DNA of 64,000 nucleotides from NCBI GenBank assembly GCA_900473045.1, contig UCKS01000056.1, forward strand, positions 62,001-126,000. The letters are read 5' to 3'. Origin of the DNA: Hyphomicrobiales bacterium. Its GTDB lineage: Bacteria > Pseudomonadota > Alphaproteobacteria > Rhizobiales > Rhizobiaceae. A program made the translations under genes and the position numbers. Positions 46,629 to 55,807 of this stretch are shown in pieces (within the stretch, counting starts at the first letter, position 1; every line of letters begins with the position of its first letter). The notes below the pieces were generated by a model. The model saw only the letters and a list, made by a program, of their open reading frames with translations, made no database searches and had not been told where the DNA came from.

Positions 46629-47579
46629 GTGCGCCCCATCCTTCACATGCTTCTCGTCGCGGCCATGATGGCCGTTACCGGCCCCGCCCTGGCGGATGGC
46701 ATTCGCGTGGTGCCCGAGGGCAACCGGTATCAGGAGCAGCCGGATGTTCCGGGCGCATCGGTGCGCCGGACCAAGGCCGGCAGAACCTCGTTCGATGCGA
46801 AGTATGACAAGGTGCACAATCTGCTGGCCAATGACAGCAAGCTGATGGGCAAGATCAAGTCGACGGCGCGTGCCTACGGCATCGACCCGATCCATATGAT
46901 CGGCGCCATCGTCGGCGAGCACACCTATAATGTCGACGCCTATGACCGGCTGCAGTCCTATTACGTCAAGGCGGCGGCCTATGCCGGAGACAGTTTCCGT
47001 TTTGGCTACGAGGGCGAAACGGTTGCCCAATTCGTGGCGCGACCGGAGTTTTCCAAATGCGCGGGCAAGAAAAGCTCCTATGCGCTTTGGACCTGCCGCG
47101 AAAGCGTCTGGGACAGCCAGTTCCGTGGCAATACGGTCGGCGGCACCGCCTATCCGAACAATCGCTTCAGCGCGGTGTTCTTCCAGCCGTTCTTTGCCGG
47201 CCAGACCTTCGGTCTTGGCCAGATCAATCCGCTGACCGCCCTGATGCTGACCGACATGGTGTCGCGCGTCTCCGGCTATGACCGGCTCGACGAAAACGAC
47301 GCGGCCGGCGTCTACAAGGCGATCATGGATCCCGACCAGTCGCTTGCCTATATGGCTGCCTCGATCCGCCACTCGATCGACGCCTACAAGTCTATCGCCG
47401 GCATGGATATTTCCGATAATCCCGGCATTACCTCGACCCTCTACAATGTCGGCAATCCCGATCAGCGCGCTGCAGCTCTTGCCGCAAGGAACAAGGGCGG
47501 CGCGGTGCAGTGGCCGGAGGAAAATTATTACGGCTGGCTGGTCAACGACAAGCTGGCCGATCTGAAGGCGTTGCTTTAA
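46629..47579 (+). CDS. DUF1402 exported protein
   Basis: The protein is 316 residues from the GTG at 46629, which has AGGAAA just upstream; an ATG six codons later is the alternative. A Sec signal peptide (HMLLVAAMMAVTGPALA) is followed by a mature domain matching DUF1402. AIVGEHTYNVDAYD and TFGLGQINPLTALM resemble the glutamate and motif II regions of lytic transglycosylase-like folds, so a periplasmic peptidoglycan role is possible but unproven. It stands between the hslU-side repeat and the P450 gene. Confidence 0.75.
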   Translation: MRPILHMLLVAAMMAVTGPALADGIRVVPEGNRYQEQPDVPGASVRRTKAGRTSFDAKYDKVHNLLANDSKLMGKIKSTARAYGIDPIHMIGAIVGEHTYNVDAYDRLQSYYVKAAAYAGDSFRFGYEGETVAQFVARPEFSKCAGKKSSYALWTCRESVWDSQFRGNTVGGTAYPNNRFSAVFFQPFFAGQTFGLGQINPLTALMLTDMVSRVSGYDRLDENDAAGVYKAIMDPDQSLAYMAASIRHSIDAYKSIAGMDISDNPGITSTLYNVGNPDQRAAALAARNKGGAVQWPEENYYGWLVNDKLADLKALL

Positions 47580-47642
47580 CTTTCCTGAAATCGCCCTATC
47601 TCCATGCAAGGATGAGCGATTGCCGCGGTCAGATCCGGGCGC

Positions 47643-49052
47643 ATGGAAAGTATCGTCATGGATATGAGACCCGAACCGTTCGAACCGCCGGCACCGATTC
47701 CCCGTACGGTGCCGCCGTCGCGGCTGCAGATCATCCGCACGGTGATGCGCAATCCGTTGGAACTCTGGGGCGAGCCTTCCTACACGCTGCCGTGGATCGA
47801 CACCAGGTTCGTCACCCAGCGCACGCTGATCGTCAATGATCCCAACCTGATCCGCTACATCCTCGTCGAGAATGCCGCCAATTATGAAATGTCCAAGGTC
47901 CGCCGCCTCATCCTGCGGCCGATCCTGCGCGACGGGCTGCTGACGGCAGAGGGCGAGGTCTGGAAACGCTCGCGCAAGGCCATGGCGCCGGTGTTCACGC
48001 CGCGCCATGCGCGGGGCTTTGCCACACGGATGCTGTCGAAAACCGAGGAATATGCCGCCAAATACGAGGAGGCGGCCGCCACGGGTGCGGTGGTGAATAT
48101 CGCCACCGATATGACCGAGCTGACCTACGAAATCCTCTCGGAAACGCTGTTTTCCGGTCAGATCGCCGCCGAGACCGAGGGGTTCGCCGATAGCGTCGAG
48201 CGGCTGCTGCACCGGATGGGCCGTGTGGATCCGATGGATATCCTGCTGGCGCCGTCCTGGGTACCGCGGCTCACCCGCATCGGTGGCGCCAAGGTGATGG
48301 CGGAATTCCAGGCGATCGTCGCCAAGACCATGGACCAGCGGCGGCAGCTGATGCGCGCCGATCCGGACGCAGCGCCGCAGGACTTCCTGACACTTCTCCT
48401 GCAGCTGGAACGGCCGCAGGGCCTGTCCACCGACGAAATCGCCGACAATATCCTGACCTTCATCGGCGCTGGCCACGAAACCACGGCGCGGGCGCTCGCC
48501 TGGACGCTCTATTGCGTCGCCAATTCCCCGCATGTGCGGGCGAATATGGAAGCCGAAATCGACGCCGTGCTGTCGAGCGGCGCCGAGCCGGTGGACTGGC
48601 TCGACCTGATGCCGCATGTGCGCGCTTCCTTCGAGGAGGCGATGCGGCTCTATCCGCCGGCGCCTTCGATCAACCGGGCCGCCATCGAGGCCGACTGCTG
48701 GACGTCGCCCGAGGGCAAGCGGGTGGATATTCCCAAGGGCATCGCGGTTCTGGTCATGCCCTGGACGCTGCATCGCCATGCGCTCTACTGGGACAGGCCA
48801 CGGGCCTTCATGCCGGAACGCTTCCTGCCGGAAAACCGCGACAAGCTGCACCGCTTCCAGTACCTGCCGTTCGGGGCCGGGCCGCGGATCTGCATCGGCG
48901 CGACGTTCGCGCTGCAGGAAGCAGTAATTGCGCTTGGCGTACTGATGAAGCGCTTCCGGTTCGACATGACGCCGGAAACGAAACCCTGGCCGGTGCAGCG
49001 GCTGACCACCCAGCCTAGGGGCGGGCTGCCGATGAGGGTTTCGGCGCGCTAA
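47643..49052 (+). CDS. Cytochrome P450
   Basis: The 469-residue P450 monooxygenase has the I-helix oxygen-binding motif GAGHETTARA, the K-helix ExxR in FEEAMRLYPPAP, and the heme loop FGAGPRICIG with the thiolate ligand at Cys417. The ATG at 47658 (GGAAAG upstream) is an alternative start. It resembles the soluble bacterial enzymes related to fatty-acid hydroxylases, but no ferredoxin or reductase gene is nearby and the substrate is unknown. Its last 38 bases overlap the end of the convergent gene. Confidence 0.93.
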   Translation: MESIVMDMRPEPFEPPAPIPRTVPPSRLQIIRTVMRNPLELWGEPSYTLPWIDTRFVTQRTLIVNDPNLIRYILVENAANYEMSKVRRLILRPILRDGLLTAEGEVWKRSRKAMAPVFTPRHARGFATRMLSKTEEYAAKYEEAAATGAVVNIATDMTELTYEILSETLFSGQIAAETEGFADSVERLLHRMGRVDPMDILLAPSWVPRLTRIGGAKVMAEFQAIVAKTMDQRRQLMRADPDAAPQDFLTLLLQLERPQGLSTDEIADNILTFIGAGHETTARALAWTLYCVANSPHVRANMEAEIDAVLSSGAEPVDWLDLMPHVRASFEEAMRLYPPAPSINRAAIEADCWTSPEGKRVDIPKGIAVLVMPWTLHRHALYWDRPRAFMPERFLPENRDKLHRFQYLPFGAGPRICIGATFALQEAVIALGVLMKRFRFDMTPETKPWPVQRLTTQPRGGLPMRVSAR

Positions 49053-49632
49053 AGGTTTTTCCCGGCGTTTCCGATTGCACGGCGCGGATCGGCGAATCGG
49101 AAGCCACCGGTTCCTGCGTCTGCTTCTTCGGCCGCTTGATCGTCTTGATTGCCGCACAGGTCGCGTCGCCAACCCCCTCGCAGGGTTTGTAGACGACGAT
49201 CTCGCTGCCCGCGCCATCGTCCCAGACGGCCTGGATGGCAAGCGTCTTTGCCTCTCCGGCCGGCAGCGAGATGTAGATATACTCATTGGTATCGCTGTCG
49301 GGCAGGTTGAACGGGATCTGCGGATTGCATTCTCCGAGCGGAAAGCGCTTGTCGAGCGTGTCGGAATTGACCGAGTAGCGGATTTCCGAGAGCCGGCAAT
49401 GCATGGTCTGCAGCGCCGTAAAATAGATCAGCTGCTTGTCGTCGTAATTGCGGAACTGGATCCAGCCGGTCGTCTTGTTGGCATCGAGCATCGCCTTGTA
49501 GATGGCAACGTCGGGAAGCACCGGCTTGTACTCTTCCTCGTCCGTGGCCTCCTGTGCAAAGGCAGGCATTGAGAACGCCTGGGCGCCAGCAGACGCAAGG
49601 ATGAGTAAGAGCACGCGTGAGAAACTGGTCAT
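49015..49632 (-). CDS. Exported protein of unknown function
   Basis: The 205-residue protein has a Sec signal peptide (VLLLILASAGAQAFSMPAFA). The mature domain (about 30-165) has four cysteines and reads like a periplasmic beta-rich protein (YIYISLPAGEAKTLAIQAVWDDG); a low-complexity tail rich in Lys, Pro and Ser ends it. I do not recognise a named family. It converges with the P450 gene and overlaps it by 38 bp. It is divergent from the hydantoinase-family gene, with a 127-bp shared upstream region. Confidence 0.7.
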   Translation of the reverse strand: MTSFSRVLLLILASAGAQAFSMPAFAQEATDEEEYKPVLPDVAIYKAMLDANKTTGWIQFRNYDDKQLIYFTALQTMHCRLSEIRYSVNSDTLDKRFPLGECNPQIPFNLPDSDTNEYIYISLPAGEAKTLAIQAVWDDGAGSEIVVYKPCEGVGDATCAAIKTIKRPKKQTQEPVASDSPIRAVQSETPGKTFSAPKPSSAARP

Positions 49633-49710
49633 GCCGTCTCCTTGCTTTTGCAGTGTCGCGCAGCCTTGCCATGATGTCGGCGAAGCGATGGCCTTTCGCT
49701 GAAAGATGTC

Positions 49711-49728
49711 ATATCACCTCGGTGATAT
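49711..49728. promoter_or_regulatory. Perfect 8+2+8 palindrome, candidate operator
   Basis: ATATCACC (49711-49718) and GGTGATAT (49721-49728) are perfect inverted repeats around TC. They lie 31 bp before the hydantoinase-family start and about 80 bp before the divergent exported-protein gene. The position suits a repressor site. No regulator gene is adjacent. Confidence 0.5.
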
Positions 49729-49759
49729 CCTTTGAAGCCGGGTTTCCGGTCCTGCCCGA

Positions 49760-51772
49760 ATGGACGCTCTCGTGACTGACCATCTCCTCCTCGGTATCGA
49801 CACCGGCGGAACCTATACCGACGCGGTTCTTTTCAGCGAAACCCATGGCGTCGTCGCCAAGGCAAAGGCACTGACCACCCGCCACGATCTTTCGGTCGGC
49901 ATCGCCGGCGCCGTCGATGCGGTGCTGGCACAGGCAAAGGCACCGGCATCCGCCATCGGACTGGTCTCGCTGTCGACGACGCTTGCTACCAACGCACTGG
50001 TCGAGGGCCAGGGTGGTCGCGCCGGTCTGGTGATGATCGGGTTTGGCCCGGACGATCTGAAGCGGGACGGGCTCCAGGAAGCGCTGGGCACCGATCCGGT
50101 GATCTTCCTGCCCGGCGGCCACAATGTCCATGGCGGTGAGACGCTGCTCGATATGACGCTGCTCGACGAGGCCTTGCCGCAGCTGGCAAACCAGGTCGCG
50201 TCCTTCGCCGTCGCCGGTTATTTCGCCGTCCGGAATCCGGCTCACGAACAGCGGGTGCGCGATCGAATTCGCGAAATGTCGCATCTGCCGGTCACCTGCA
50301 GCCACGAGCTGTCGTCCAAGCTTGGCGGTCCGCGCCGGGCGCTGACGACGCTTCTCAATGCCCGCCTCGTCTCGATGATCGACCGGCTGATCGGCGCCTG
50401 CGAAGGTTTTCTGAAGGCGCGCGGCATCTATGTGCCGATGATGGTCGTGCGCGGCGATGGTGCGCTGATTTCAGCGGCCGAAGCCCGGTTGCGGCCGATC
50501 GAAACCATTCTGTCCGGCCCGGCGGCAAGCCTGGTCGGTGCAAGGCATCTGACCGGCCTCGACAATGCCGTCGTCTCCGATATCGGCGGCACCACCACGG
50601 ATGTGGCGGTGCTCGACAAAGGCCGCCCGCGTCTGGACGGCGAGGGTGCCGTCGTCGGCGGCTTTCGCACCATGGTCGAGGCGGTGGCGATGCGCACCTT
50701 CGGTCTCGGTGGCGATTCGGAAGTCCGCATCAACGATCGCGGGCTGCAGGCGAAGATCGATCTCGGCCCGCGCCGGTTCCTGCCGCTCAGCCTCGCCGCA
50801 GTCGAGCATGAGGCTGCGGTCATTTCCGTGCTCGAGCGTCAGCTGCGCACCGCCCATGTCGGGCGCTACGACGGTCGCCTCGCCGTGCGAACCGGACTTC
50901 CCGATCATCTGGCAAGCGGCCTGCAGCCGCAGGAAACGGCGCTGTACGAGCGGATCGGCGCCGTACCCGTGGCGCTGGAAAGCCTTCTGACCAGCACCTT
51001 GCAAAAGGCGACGCTGGACAGGCTGGTGGCACGCGGTCTCGTCCATATCTGCGGGCTCACCCCATCGGATGCCATGCATGTGCTGGGGCGGCAGGACCAG
51101 TGGAATACAACGGCCGCCCGGCTGGGCGCTGAACTGGCAGCGAGGGTGAAGGATGGCTCGGGCAAGCCGATCGCACCATCTGCCGAAGCGCTGTCGGAGA
51201 TGATCGTCGCCCGGCTCACCCGGCAGTCCGCCGAAGTCATCCTCGCTTCCTGCCTTGCCGAAGATGGCGCAGCCATCGATCCAGCCGTATCGCTTGCCGT
51301 CGACCGGGCGCTGAAGCGTGAACCAGGCATCGTCGCCTTCTCGCTGTCGCTGGATCGTCCGCTGGTCGGGCTCGGGGCATCTGCGCCGGTCTATTATCCG
51401 GCTATCGCAGCTATGCTCGGTGCGGAATCGTCTATCCCGGCAGAGGCGGGAGTGGCCAATGCCGTCGGTGCCATCGTCGGTCAGGTGCGGGCCTCTGTCA
51501 CGGTCTTTGTCACGGCGCCGGATGAGGGTATCTTCATCGTCAACGGTGCCGGCTCCAGCAGCCGGTTTCTGGATCAGGAGCAGGCTTTCGCATCGGCGCG
51601 CGAGCGGGCGCAAGGGGCAGCCTTGGCCTCGGCGCGGGGCAACGGCGCCGACGAGCCGGCTTTGGTGATGCGCGAGGAGATCGATGCGCCCGAAATCGAG
51701 GGCAGCCGCAAGCTGGTCGAAGCGCGGTTTACCGCTGTTGCCAGTGGCCGTCCGCGCATAGCACACACTTGA
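49760..51772 (+). CDS. Hydantoinase/oxoprolinase-family ATPase
   Basis: The 670-residue protein belongs to the HyuA family of ASKHA-fold enzymes, with the N-terminal phosphate loop LLGIDTGGTYTDAVLF and the second-domain DIGGTTTDVAVLDKG. Family members hydrolyse hydantoins, 5-oxoproline or acetone-like ketones using ATP, usually with a HyuB partner. No HyuB gene is next to it, so the protein may act alone or the partner lies elsewhere. The start could also be the GTG four codons downstream. Substrate is unknown. Confidence 0.85.
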   Translation: MDALVTDHLLLGIDTGGTYTDAVLFSETHGVVAKAKALTTRHDLSVGIAGAVDAVLAQAKAPASAIGLVSLSTTLATNALVEGQGGRAGLVMIGFGPDDLKRDGLQEALGTDPVIFLPGGHNVHGGETLLDMTLLDEALPQLANQVASFAVAGYFAVRNPAHEQRVRDRIREMSHLPVTCSHELSSKLGGPRRALTTLLNARLVSMIDRLIGACEGFLKARGIYVPMMVVRGDGALISAAEARLRPIETILSGPAASLVGARHLTGLDNAVVSDIGGTTTDVAVLDKGRPRLDGEGAVVGGFRTMVEAVAMRTFGLGGDSEVRINDRGLQAKIDLGPRRFLPLSLAAVEHEAAVISVLERQLRTAHVGRYDGRLAVRTGLPDHLASGLQPQETALYERIGAVPVALESLLTSTLQKATLDRLVARGLVHICGLTPSDAMHVLGRQDQWNTTAARLGAELAARVKDGSGKPIAPSAEALSEMIVARLTRQSAEVILASCLAEDGAAIDPAVSLAVDRALKREPGIVAFSLSLDRPLVGLGASAPVYYPAIAAMLGAESSIPAEAGVANAVGAIVGQVRASVTVFVTAPDEGIFIVNGAGSSSRFLDQEQAFASARERAQGAALASARGNGADEPALVMREEIDAPEIEGSRKLVEARFTAVASGRPRIAHT

Positions 51773-51849
51773 TTTGTTCTTTTTTGGAAATAATTCTTCG
51801 CATTTTAGCTGGATTGACTGGGAATGAAAGCGTGAGAGACTGCGGCCAC

Positions 51850-51952
51850 CTACAGCGACCTTTGCGCGTCAGTCCTGACGCGCAAAGGTCGCTGTAGCAC
51901 TTTGAAATTGCTGTATAATCCTTAAATCAGTTGCGATTTCAGGATTATACAG
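51850..51952. repeat. Two adjacent large hairpins upstream of glcB
   Basis: The first has perfect 23-bp arms (51850-51872 and 51875-51897; outer end CTACAGCGACC, inner end GCGCGTCAG) with only a two-base loop. The second has 18-bp arms with one mismatch (51911-51928 and 51935-51952; outer end CTGTATAATCCT) and a six-base loop. Together they fill most of the gap before glcB. They resemble the palindromic repeats common in Rhizobium and Agrobacterium intergenic DNA. They could end upstream transcripts or lie in the glcB leader. Confidence 0.8.
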
Positions 51953-51983
51953 CGGATTTACGCGTTAATTCATGGAGTTGCCG

Positions 51984-54152
51984 ATGGGCCGGATAGAAAA
52001 GAATGGGTTGAAAATCGATGCGGGTCTGCACGAATTTCTCGTCACGGAAGCACTGCCCGGCACCGGCGTCGATGGGGACCAGTTCTTCGCGGCTTTCTCG
52101 CAGATCGTCCATGATCTCGCCCCGAAAAACCGCGATCTGCTGGCCAGGCGCGATGCGCTGCAGGAAAAGCTCGACGCCTGGTACCGCCAGAATGGCGCTC
52201 CCGTCGATATGGTGGCCTATGAGGACTTCCTGAAAGAAATCGGTTATCTCTTGCCGGAAGGCCCGGATTTTTCGGTGTCCACCAGCAACGTCGACCCCGA
52301 GATCGCCACCATCGCCGGGCCGCAGCTCGTCGTTCCCGTCATGAACGCGCGTTATGCGCTGAACGCAGCCAATGCCCGCTGGGGCTCGCTCTATGATGCG
52401 CTTTACGGCACCGATGCGATTGCCGAGGAGGGCGGCGCAGAAAAGGGCAGGGGCTACAATCCGGTTCGCGGCCAGAAGGTCATCGCCTGGGCGCGCGGCT
52501 TCCTCGATACCAGCGCCCCGCTGTCGGCCGGCAGCTGGAGTGATGTCACGGCGCTTGCCGTTGATGGCGCCTCCCTGTCGATCTCGACCGCGTCAGGCGC
52601 GGTGACGCTTGCCGATGCCGCTCAGTTCGCCGGCTATCGCGGCGACAAGGCTTCGCCCTCCCATCTGCTTCTGAAGAAGAACAACCTGCATATCGAAATC
52701 GTCATTGATGCCGCGACGCCAACAGGCAAGGACGACAAGGCCCACATCTCCGACGTCATCCTCGAATCGGCCATCACGGCGATCATGGATTGCGAGGATT
52801 CCATTGCTGCCGTCGATGCCGAAGACAAGATCGTCGTCTATCGCAACTGGCTGGGCCTGATGAAGGGCGACCTGCAGGAAGAGGTTACCAAGGGTGGCAA
52901 GACGTTTATCCGCAAGCTTAACCCGGATTTCCGTTTTGCCGCGCCGCGGGGGGGCGAGATTACGCTGAAGGGCCGCGCGCTGATGCTGGTTCGCAATGTC
53001 GGTCACCTGATGACCAACCCGGCGATCCTGGACCGCGACGGCAACGAGGTTCCGGAAGGCATCATGGACGCCATGATCACCGGCCTGATCGCGCTTTATG
53101 ATATCGGCCCGGATGGCCGCCGCATGAATTCGCGCGAAGGTTCGATGTATGTCGTCAAGCCGAAGATGCACGGCCCGGAAGAGGTTGCCTTTGCCTCGGA
53201 AATCTTCGGCCGCGTCGAGCAGGTGCTCGGCATGGCACCGAATACGATGAAGATGGGCATCATGGACGAGGAGCGCCGCACGACGGTTAACCTCAAGGAA
53301 TGCATCCGCGCCGCCAGGCAGCGTGTCGTCTTCATCAACACCGGCTTCCTCGATCGGACCGGCGATGAGATGCACACCTCGATGGAAGCGGGCCCGATGA
53401 TCCGCAAGGGCGACATGAAGCAGGCCGCATGGATTGCGGCTTACGAAAACTGGAACGTCGATATCGGTCTTGAATGCGGCCTGTCCGGCCACGCGCAGAT
53501 CGGCAAGGGCATGTGGGCGATGCCCGACCTGATGGCAGCGATGCTGGAACAGAAGATCGCTCATCCGAAGGCCGGCGCCAACACCGCCTGGGTTCCCTCA
53601 CCAACGGCTGCGACGTTGCATGCGACGCACTATCACAAGGTCGATGTTGCTGCCGTCCAGAAGGACCTGAAAAGCCGCGCACGGGCAAAGCTCAGCGATA
53701 TCCTGTCCGTCCCGGTCGCATCGCGTCCGAACTGGACGGCAGAGGAAATCCAGCGCGAGCTGGACAACAATGCGCAGGGGATTCTCGGCTATGTCGTCCG
53801 CTGGATCGACCAGGGTGTCGGCTGCTCCAAGGTTCCCGACATCAACAATATCGGCCTGATGGAGGACCGCGCCACCCTGCGCATCTCCGCCCAGCACATG
53901 GCCAACTGGCTGCATCATGGCGTTGTCACGCAGGAGCAGATCATCGAAACGATGCAGCGCATGGCGGCGGTCGTCGATGGACAGAATGCCGGCGATGCGG
54001 CCTATACGCCGATGGCCGGCAATTTCGACGGCTCCATCGCCTTCCAGGCAGCGCTCGAACTGGTGCTGAAGGGCCGCGAGCAGCCAAACGGCTACACCGA
54101 ACCGGTCCTGCACCGCCGCCGTCTTGAGCTGAAGGCCAGCCAAGCGGCCTGA
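51984..54152 (+). CDS. glcB: Malate synthase G
   Basis: The 722-residue enzyme condenses glyoxylate with acetyl-CoA to malate. Landmarks include [31 protein letters not shown], the Mg-binding [19 protein letters not shown], and the catalytic base region [23 protein letters not shown]. The ATG at 51984 was preferred to that at 51972 because GGAG lies six bases before it and it gives the standard length. Two large hairpins precede the gene and one follows it. Confidence 0.96.
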   Translation: MGRIEKNGLKIDAGLHEFLVTEALPGTGVDGDQFFAAFSQIVHDLAPKNRDLLARRDALQEKLDAWYRQNGAPVDMVAYEDFLKEIGYLLPEGPDFSVSTSNVDPEIATIAGPQLVVPVMNARYALNAANARWGSLYDALYGTDAIAEEGGAEKGRGYNPVRGQKVIAWARGFLDTSAPLSAGSWSDVTALAVDGASLSISTASGAVTLADAAQFAGYRGDKASPSHLLLKKNNLHIEIVIDAATPTGKDDKAHISDVILESAITAIMDCEDSIAAVDAEDKIVVYRNWLGLMKGDLQEEVTKGGKTFIRKLNPDFRFAAPRGGEITLKGRALMLVRNVGHLMTNPAILDRDGNEVPEGIMDAMITGLIALYDIGPDGRRMNSREGSMYVVKPKMHGPEEVAFASEIFGRVEQVLGMAPNTMKMGIMDEERRTTVNLKECIRAARQRVVFINTGFLDRTGDEMHTSMEAGPMIRKGDMKQAAWIAAYENWNVDIGLECGLSGHAQIGKGMWAMPDLMAAMLEQKIAHPKAGANTAWVPSPTAATLHATHYHKVDVAAVQKDLKSRARAKLSDILSVPVASRPNWTAEEIQRELDNNAQGILGYVVRWIDQGVGCSKVPDINNIGLMEDRATLRISAQHMANWLHHGVVTQEQIIETMQRMAAVVDGQNAGDAAYTPMAGNFDGSIAFQAALELVLKGREQPNGYTEPVLHRRRLELKASQAA

Positions 54153-54157
54153 GGTTG

Positions 54158-54189
54158 ATATGGAGCTGGAAGATTTTCCAGCTCCATAT
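54158..54189 (+). terminator. Perfect 14-bp hairpin after glcB
   Basis: Arms ATATGGAGCTGGAA (54158-54171) and TTCCAGCTCCATAT (54176-54189) pair perfectly around GATT, six bases after the glcB stop. No T-run follows, so it may be an atypical terminator or an mRNA-protecting stem. Confidence 0.5.
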
Positions 54190-54245
54190 TCGTCCTGTCA
54201 GCTGCGCAAGGCTCCTGTGGTGACGGGACCCGCCGCGCACGCCCT

Positions 54246-54364
54246 CTTCTCCCCCGCGGGGAGAAGTGCCGAACGCAGTGAGGCGATGAGGGGGCGTTCA
54301 GGCACATTCTGAGTGTTTGTCCCCCTCATCCGGCCCTGCGGCCACCTTCTCCCCGAGGGAGAAG
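54246..54364. repeat. Pair of RIME-like palindromes in inverted orientation
   Basis: Hairpin one has arms CTTCTCCCC/GGGGAGAAG (54246-54254, 54258-54266). Hairpin two has CTTCTCCC/GGGAGAAG (54346-54353, 54357-54364), with GGCC-CTGC-GGCC (54332-54343) beside it. Between them GATGAGGGGG (54285-54294) faces CCCCCTCATC (54321-54330) perfectly. The wording CCCCTCATCCGGCC...CACCTTCTCCCC is that of the rhizobial intergenic mosaic element RIME. It appears to be two half-elements facing each other. Confidence 0.75.
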
Positions 54365-54504
54365 AGCGTGCGGATGCCAACGCCCGGGGACGATGTCTAT
54401 CCCCGCGCTTGCCTTCCGCCCCCGGAAGTCCCGCGTCCCACGGACAATTCAAAAAAATTCATCCCCGTTTTTCCCCGCTCCGAAAACACAGGTCATACTG
54501 CACA

Positions 54505-54817
54505 AGCCTCCCCCGCCGGAGTGTTGCGAGAGACGGTCGTGGACAGGGGGAGGCTGGTGCCCGTCGTCATGGCCGTAACGTGCGGTCCTGACGACGGGGG
54601 ATGGTACCCGGGCGGGAAACCGCTTTCAAAACGTCTCCCCCGCGGCTTCCAGGCTGCGGTTTGGTTGAGCCATGCAAGTTTTGGCTGAAAGGCCGGGATG
54701 CAGCGAGACGGGGTAATCATTCGTAGGGGCCGGAAGCCCCGAGACAAGCCAAAGGCCACGCGGAAGCGGAGCCATGTTGAAATTGTTTTGAGAGGTTCCG
54801 CATCCGCTTGCGCTCTC
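54505..54817. other. Run of strong stems without a gene; possible structured RNA or composite repeat
   Basis: Five successive stems are seen: AGCCTCCCCC/GGGGGAGGCT (54505-54514, 54546-54555), CCCGTCGTCA/TGACGACGGG (54560-54569, 54589-54598), AGCCA/TGGCT (54668-54685), GGGGC/GCCCC (54726-54740) and GAGAG/CTCTC (54790-54817). Open frames here lack ribosome sites and look like composition artefacts. The first two stems are perfect 10-mers in tandem. I could not match it to RNase P, tmRNA, SRP or 6S RNA by their conserved words. It lies in an 813-bp gene-free gap (54153-54965). Confidence 0.4.
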
Positions 54818-54910
54818 CATGCTCTTTGAAAGCCGCAGGCGGTTTCGCCGTGCGAACGCGAACCCGTGCGATGACCGTCGATCGGACCGATTGGATTCGT
54901 TGCCTTGAAT

Positions 54911-54936
54911 CAAAAATCCCCGGACAGGCCGGGGAT
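54911..54936 (-). terminator. Intrinsic terminator of the L,D-transpeptidase gene
   Basis: On the minus strand the perfect arms ATCCCCGG (54936-54929) and CCGGGGAT (54923-54916) are followed by TTTT. The hairpin starts 29 bp after the stop of the transpeptidase gene. Confidence 0.85.
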
Positions 54937-54965
54937 CTGAAAACATCTGATGGTCGAAGCAGCAA

Positions 54966-55628
54966 TTACTGCTGGACGATGACGTGGGTGTTCTTGCCCG
55001 GACGGACGCGGGCATAGAGGTCGATGATGTCCTGGTTGATCATGCGTATGCAGCCCGATGAAGCGGCTGTGCCGATCGAGGCCCATTCCGGCGAACCATG
55101 GATGCGGAACAGCGTGTCCTTGCCTTCATCGTTGAACAGGTACATGGCGCGGGCGCCGAGCGGGTTGCGCAGGCCAGGACCCATGCCGTTCTCGACATAT
55201 TGGGCAACGTCCGGCTTGCGCACGGCCATTTCCTTCGGCGGATGCCATGTCGGCCATTCCTGCTTCCAGGCGACGTAGGCGCGGCCTTCCCAAGCGAAGC
55301 CCGCCTTGCCGACGCCGATGCCGTAGCGAACGGCCTTGCCGCCGGGCAGCACGAAATAGAGGAAGCGGTTCGGCGTGTTGACGATGATCGTGCCGGGCTT
55401 TTCAGCCGTGGTATAGTCGACGATCTGGCGGTGAAAACGCTCGTTGACCTTGTTGATCGGGATCGCCGGAAGGGCGTAACCGTGATCTTCGATCGGGCCG
55501 TAGCCATCCGAGAAAATCTGGTTGGTCGCGACTTTTTCGCCGATGGGAGCGATCGGCGCGGTGGAGCAACTGGCCAAAGCGAGAGTGGCCGCGAGGCTGC
55601 ACAGCAGGAATGCATTGCGGAGGCGCAT
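54966..55628 (-). CDS. L,D-transpeptidase lipoprotein (YkuD/ErfK family)
   Basis: The 220-residue protein has a lipoprotein signal with lipobox LASC (acylated Cys21). A YkuD domain follows, with the catalytic signature HGSPEWASIGTAASSGCIRM (His177, Cys193). Such enzymes form 3-3 peptidoglycan crosslinks or attach outer-membrane proteins to peptidoglycan in the periplasm; rhizobia encode many and rely on them for polar growth. It is divergent from mmcB and ends at a clear terminator. Confidence 0.92.
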   Translation of the reverse strand: MRLRNAFLLCSLAATLALASCSTAPIAPIGEKVATNQIFSDGYGPIEDHGYALPAIPINKVNERFHRQIVDYTTAEKPGTIIVNTPNRFLYFVLPGGKAVRYGIGVGKAGFAWEGRAYVAWKQEWPTWHPPKEMAVRKPDVAQYVENGMGPGLRNPLGARAMYLFNDEGKDTLFRIHGSPEWASIGTAASSGCIRMINQDIIDLYARVRPGKNTHVIVQQ

Positions 55629-55807
55629 GGGAATCTCTTAAAATGAGGCAAGAATATCTGGGTCGTTTCGACCACCAGGAATTATGGTTTATTTGCGATT
55701 CATGCCCGATTGCAAGGGAATGCGTTGCGGCATTTTTTTGCGGCAGTGCAAATTCCCGGTGGATTGTTTTTTTGCAACAAAAGCGGCCGTGTGCGACACT
55801 TTCATGC

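Noticed and set aside
46602-49286. Long minus-strand open frame (about 890 codons) antisense to the DUF1402 and P450 genes
   Set aside because: Its translation is arginine- and histidine-rich with no domain, and both plus-strand genes are clearly real; it is a GC-composition shadow.
54313-54688. Small proteins encoded in the RIME-like and structured gap
   Set aside because: Open frames there lack ribosome sites, share the repeat composition and have no resemblance to known small proteins.
54490-54900. RNase P RNA, tmRNA, SRP RNA or 6S RNA in the structured gap
   Set aside because: The universal words of RNase P and SRP RNA, a tmRNA tag frame and a 6S-type single long closing stem are not visible on either strand; left as an unnamed structured region.
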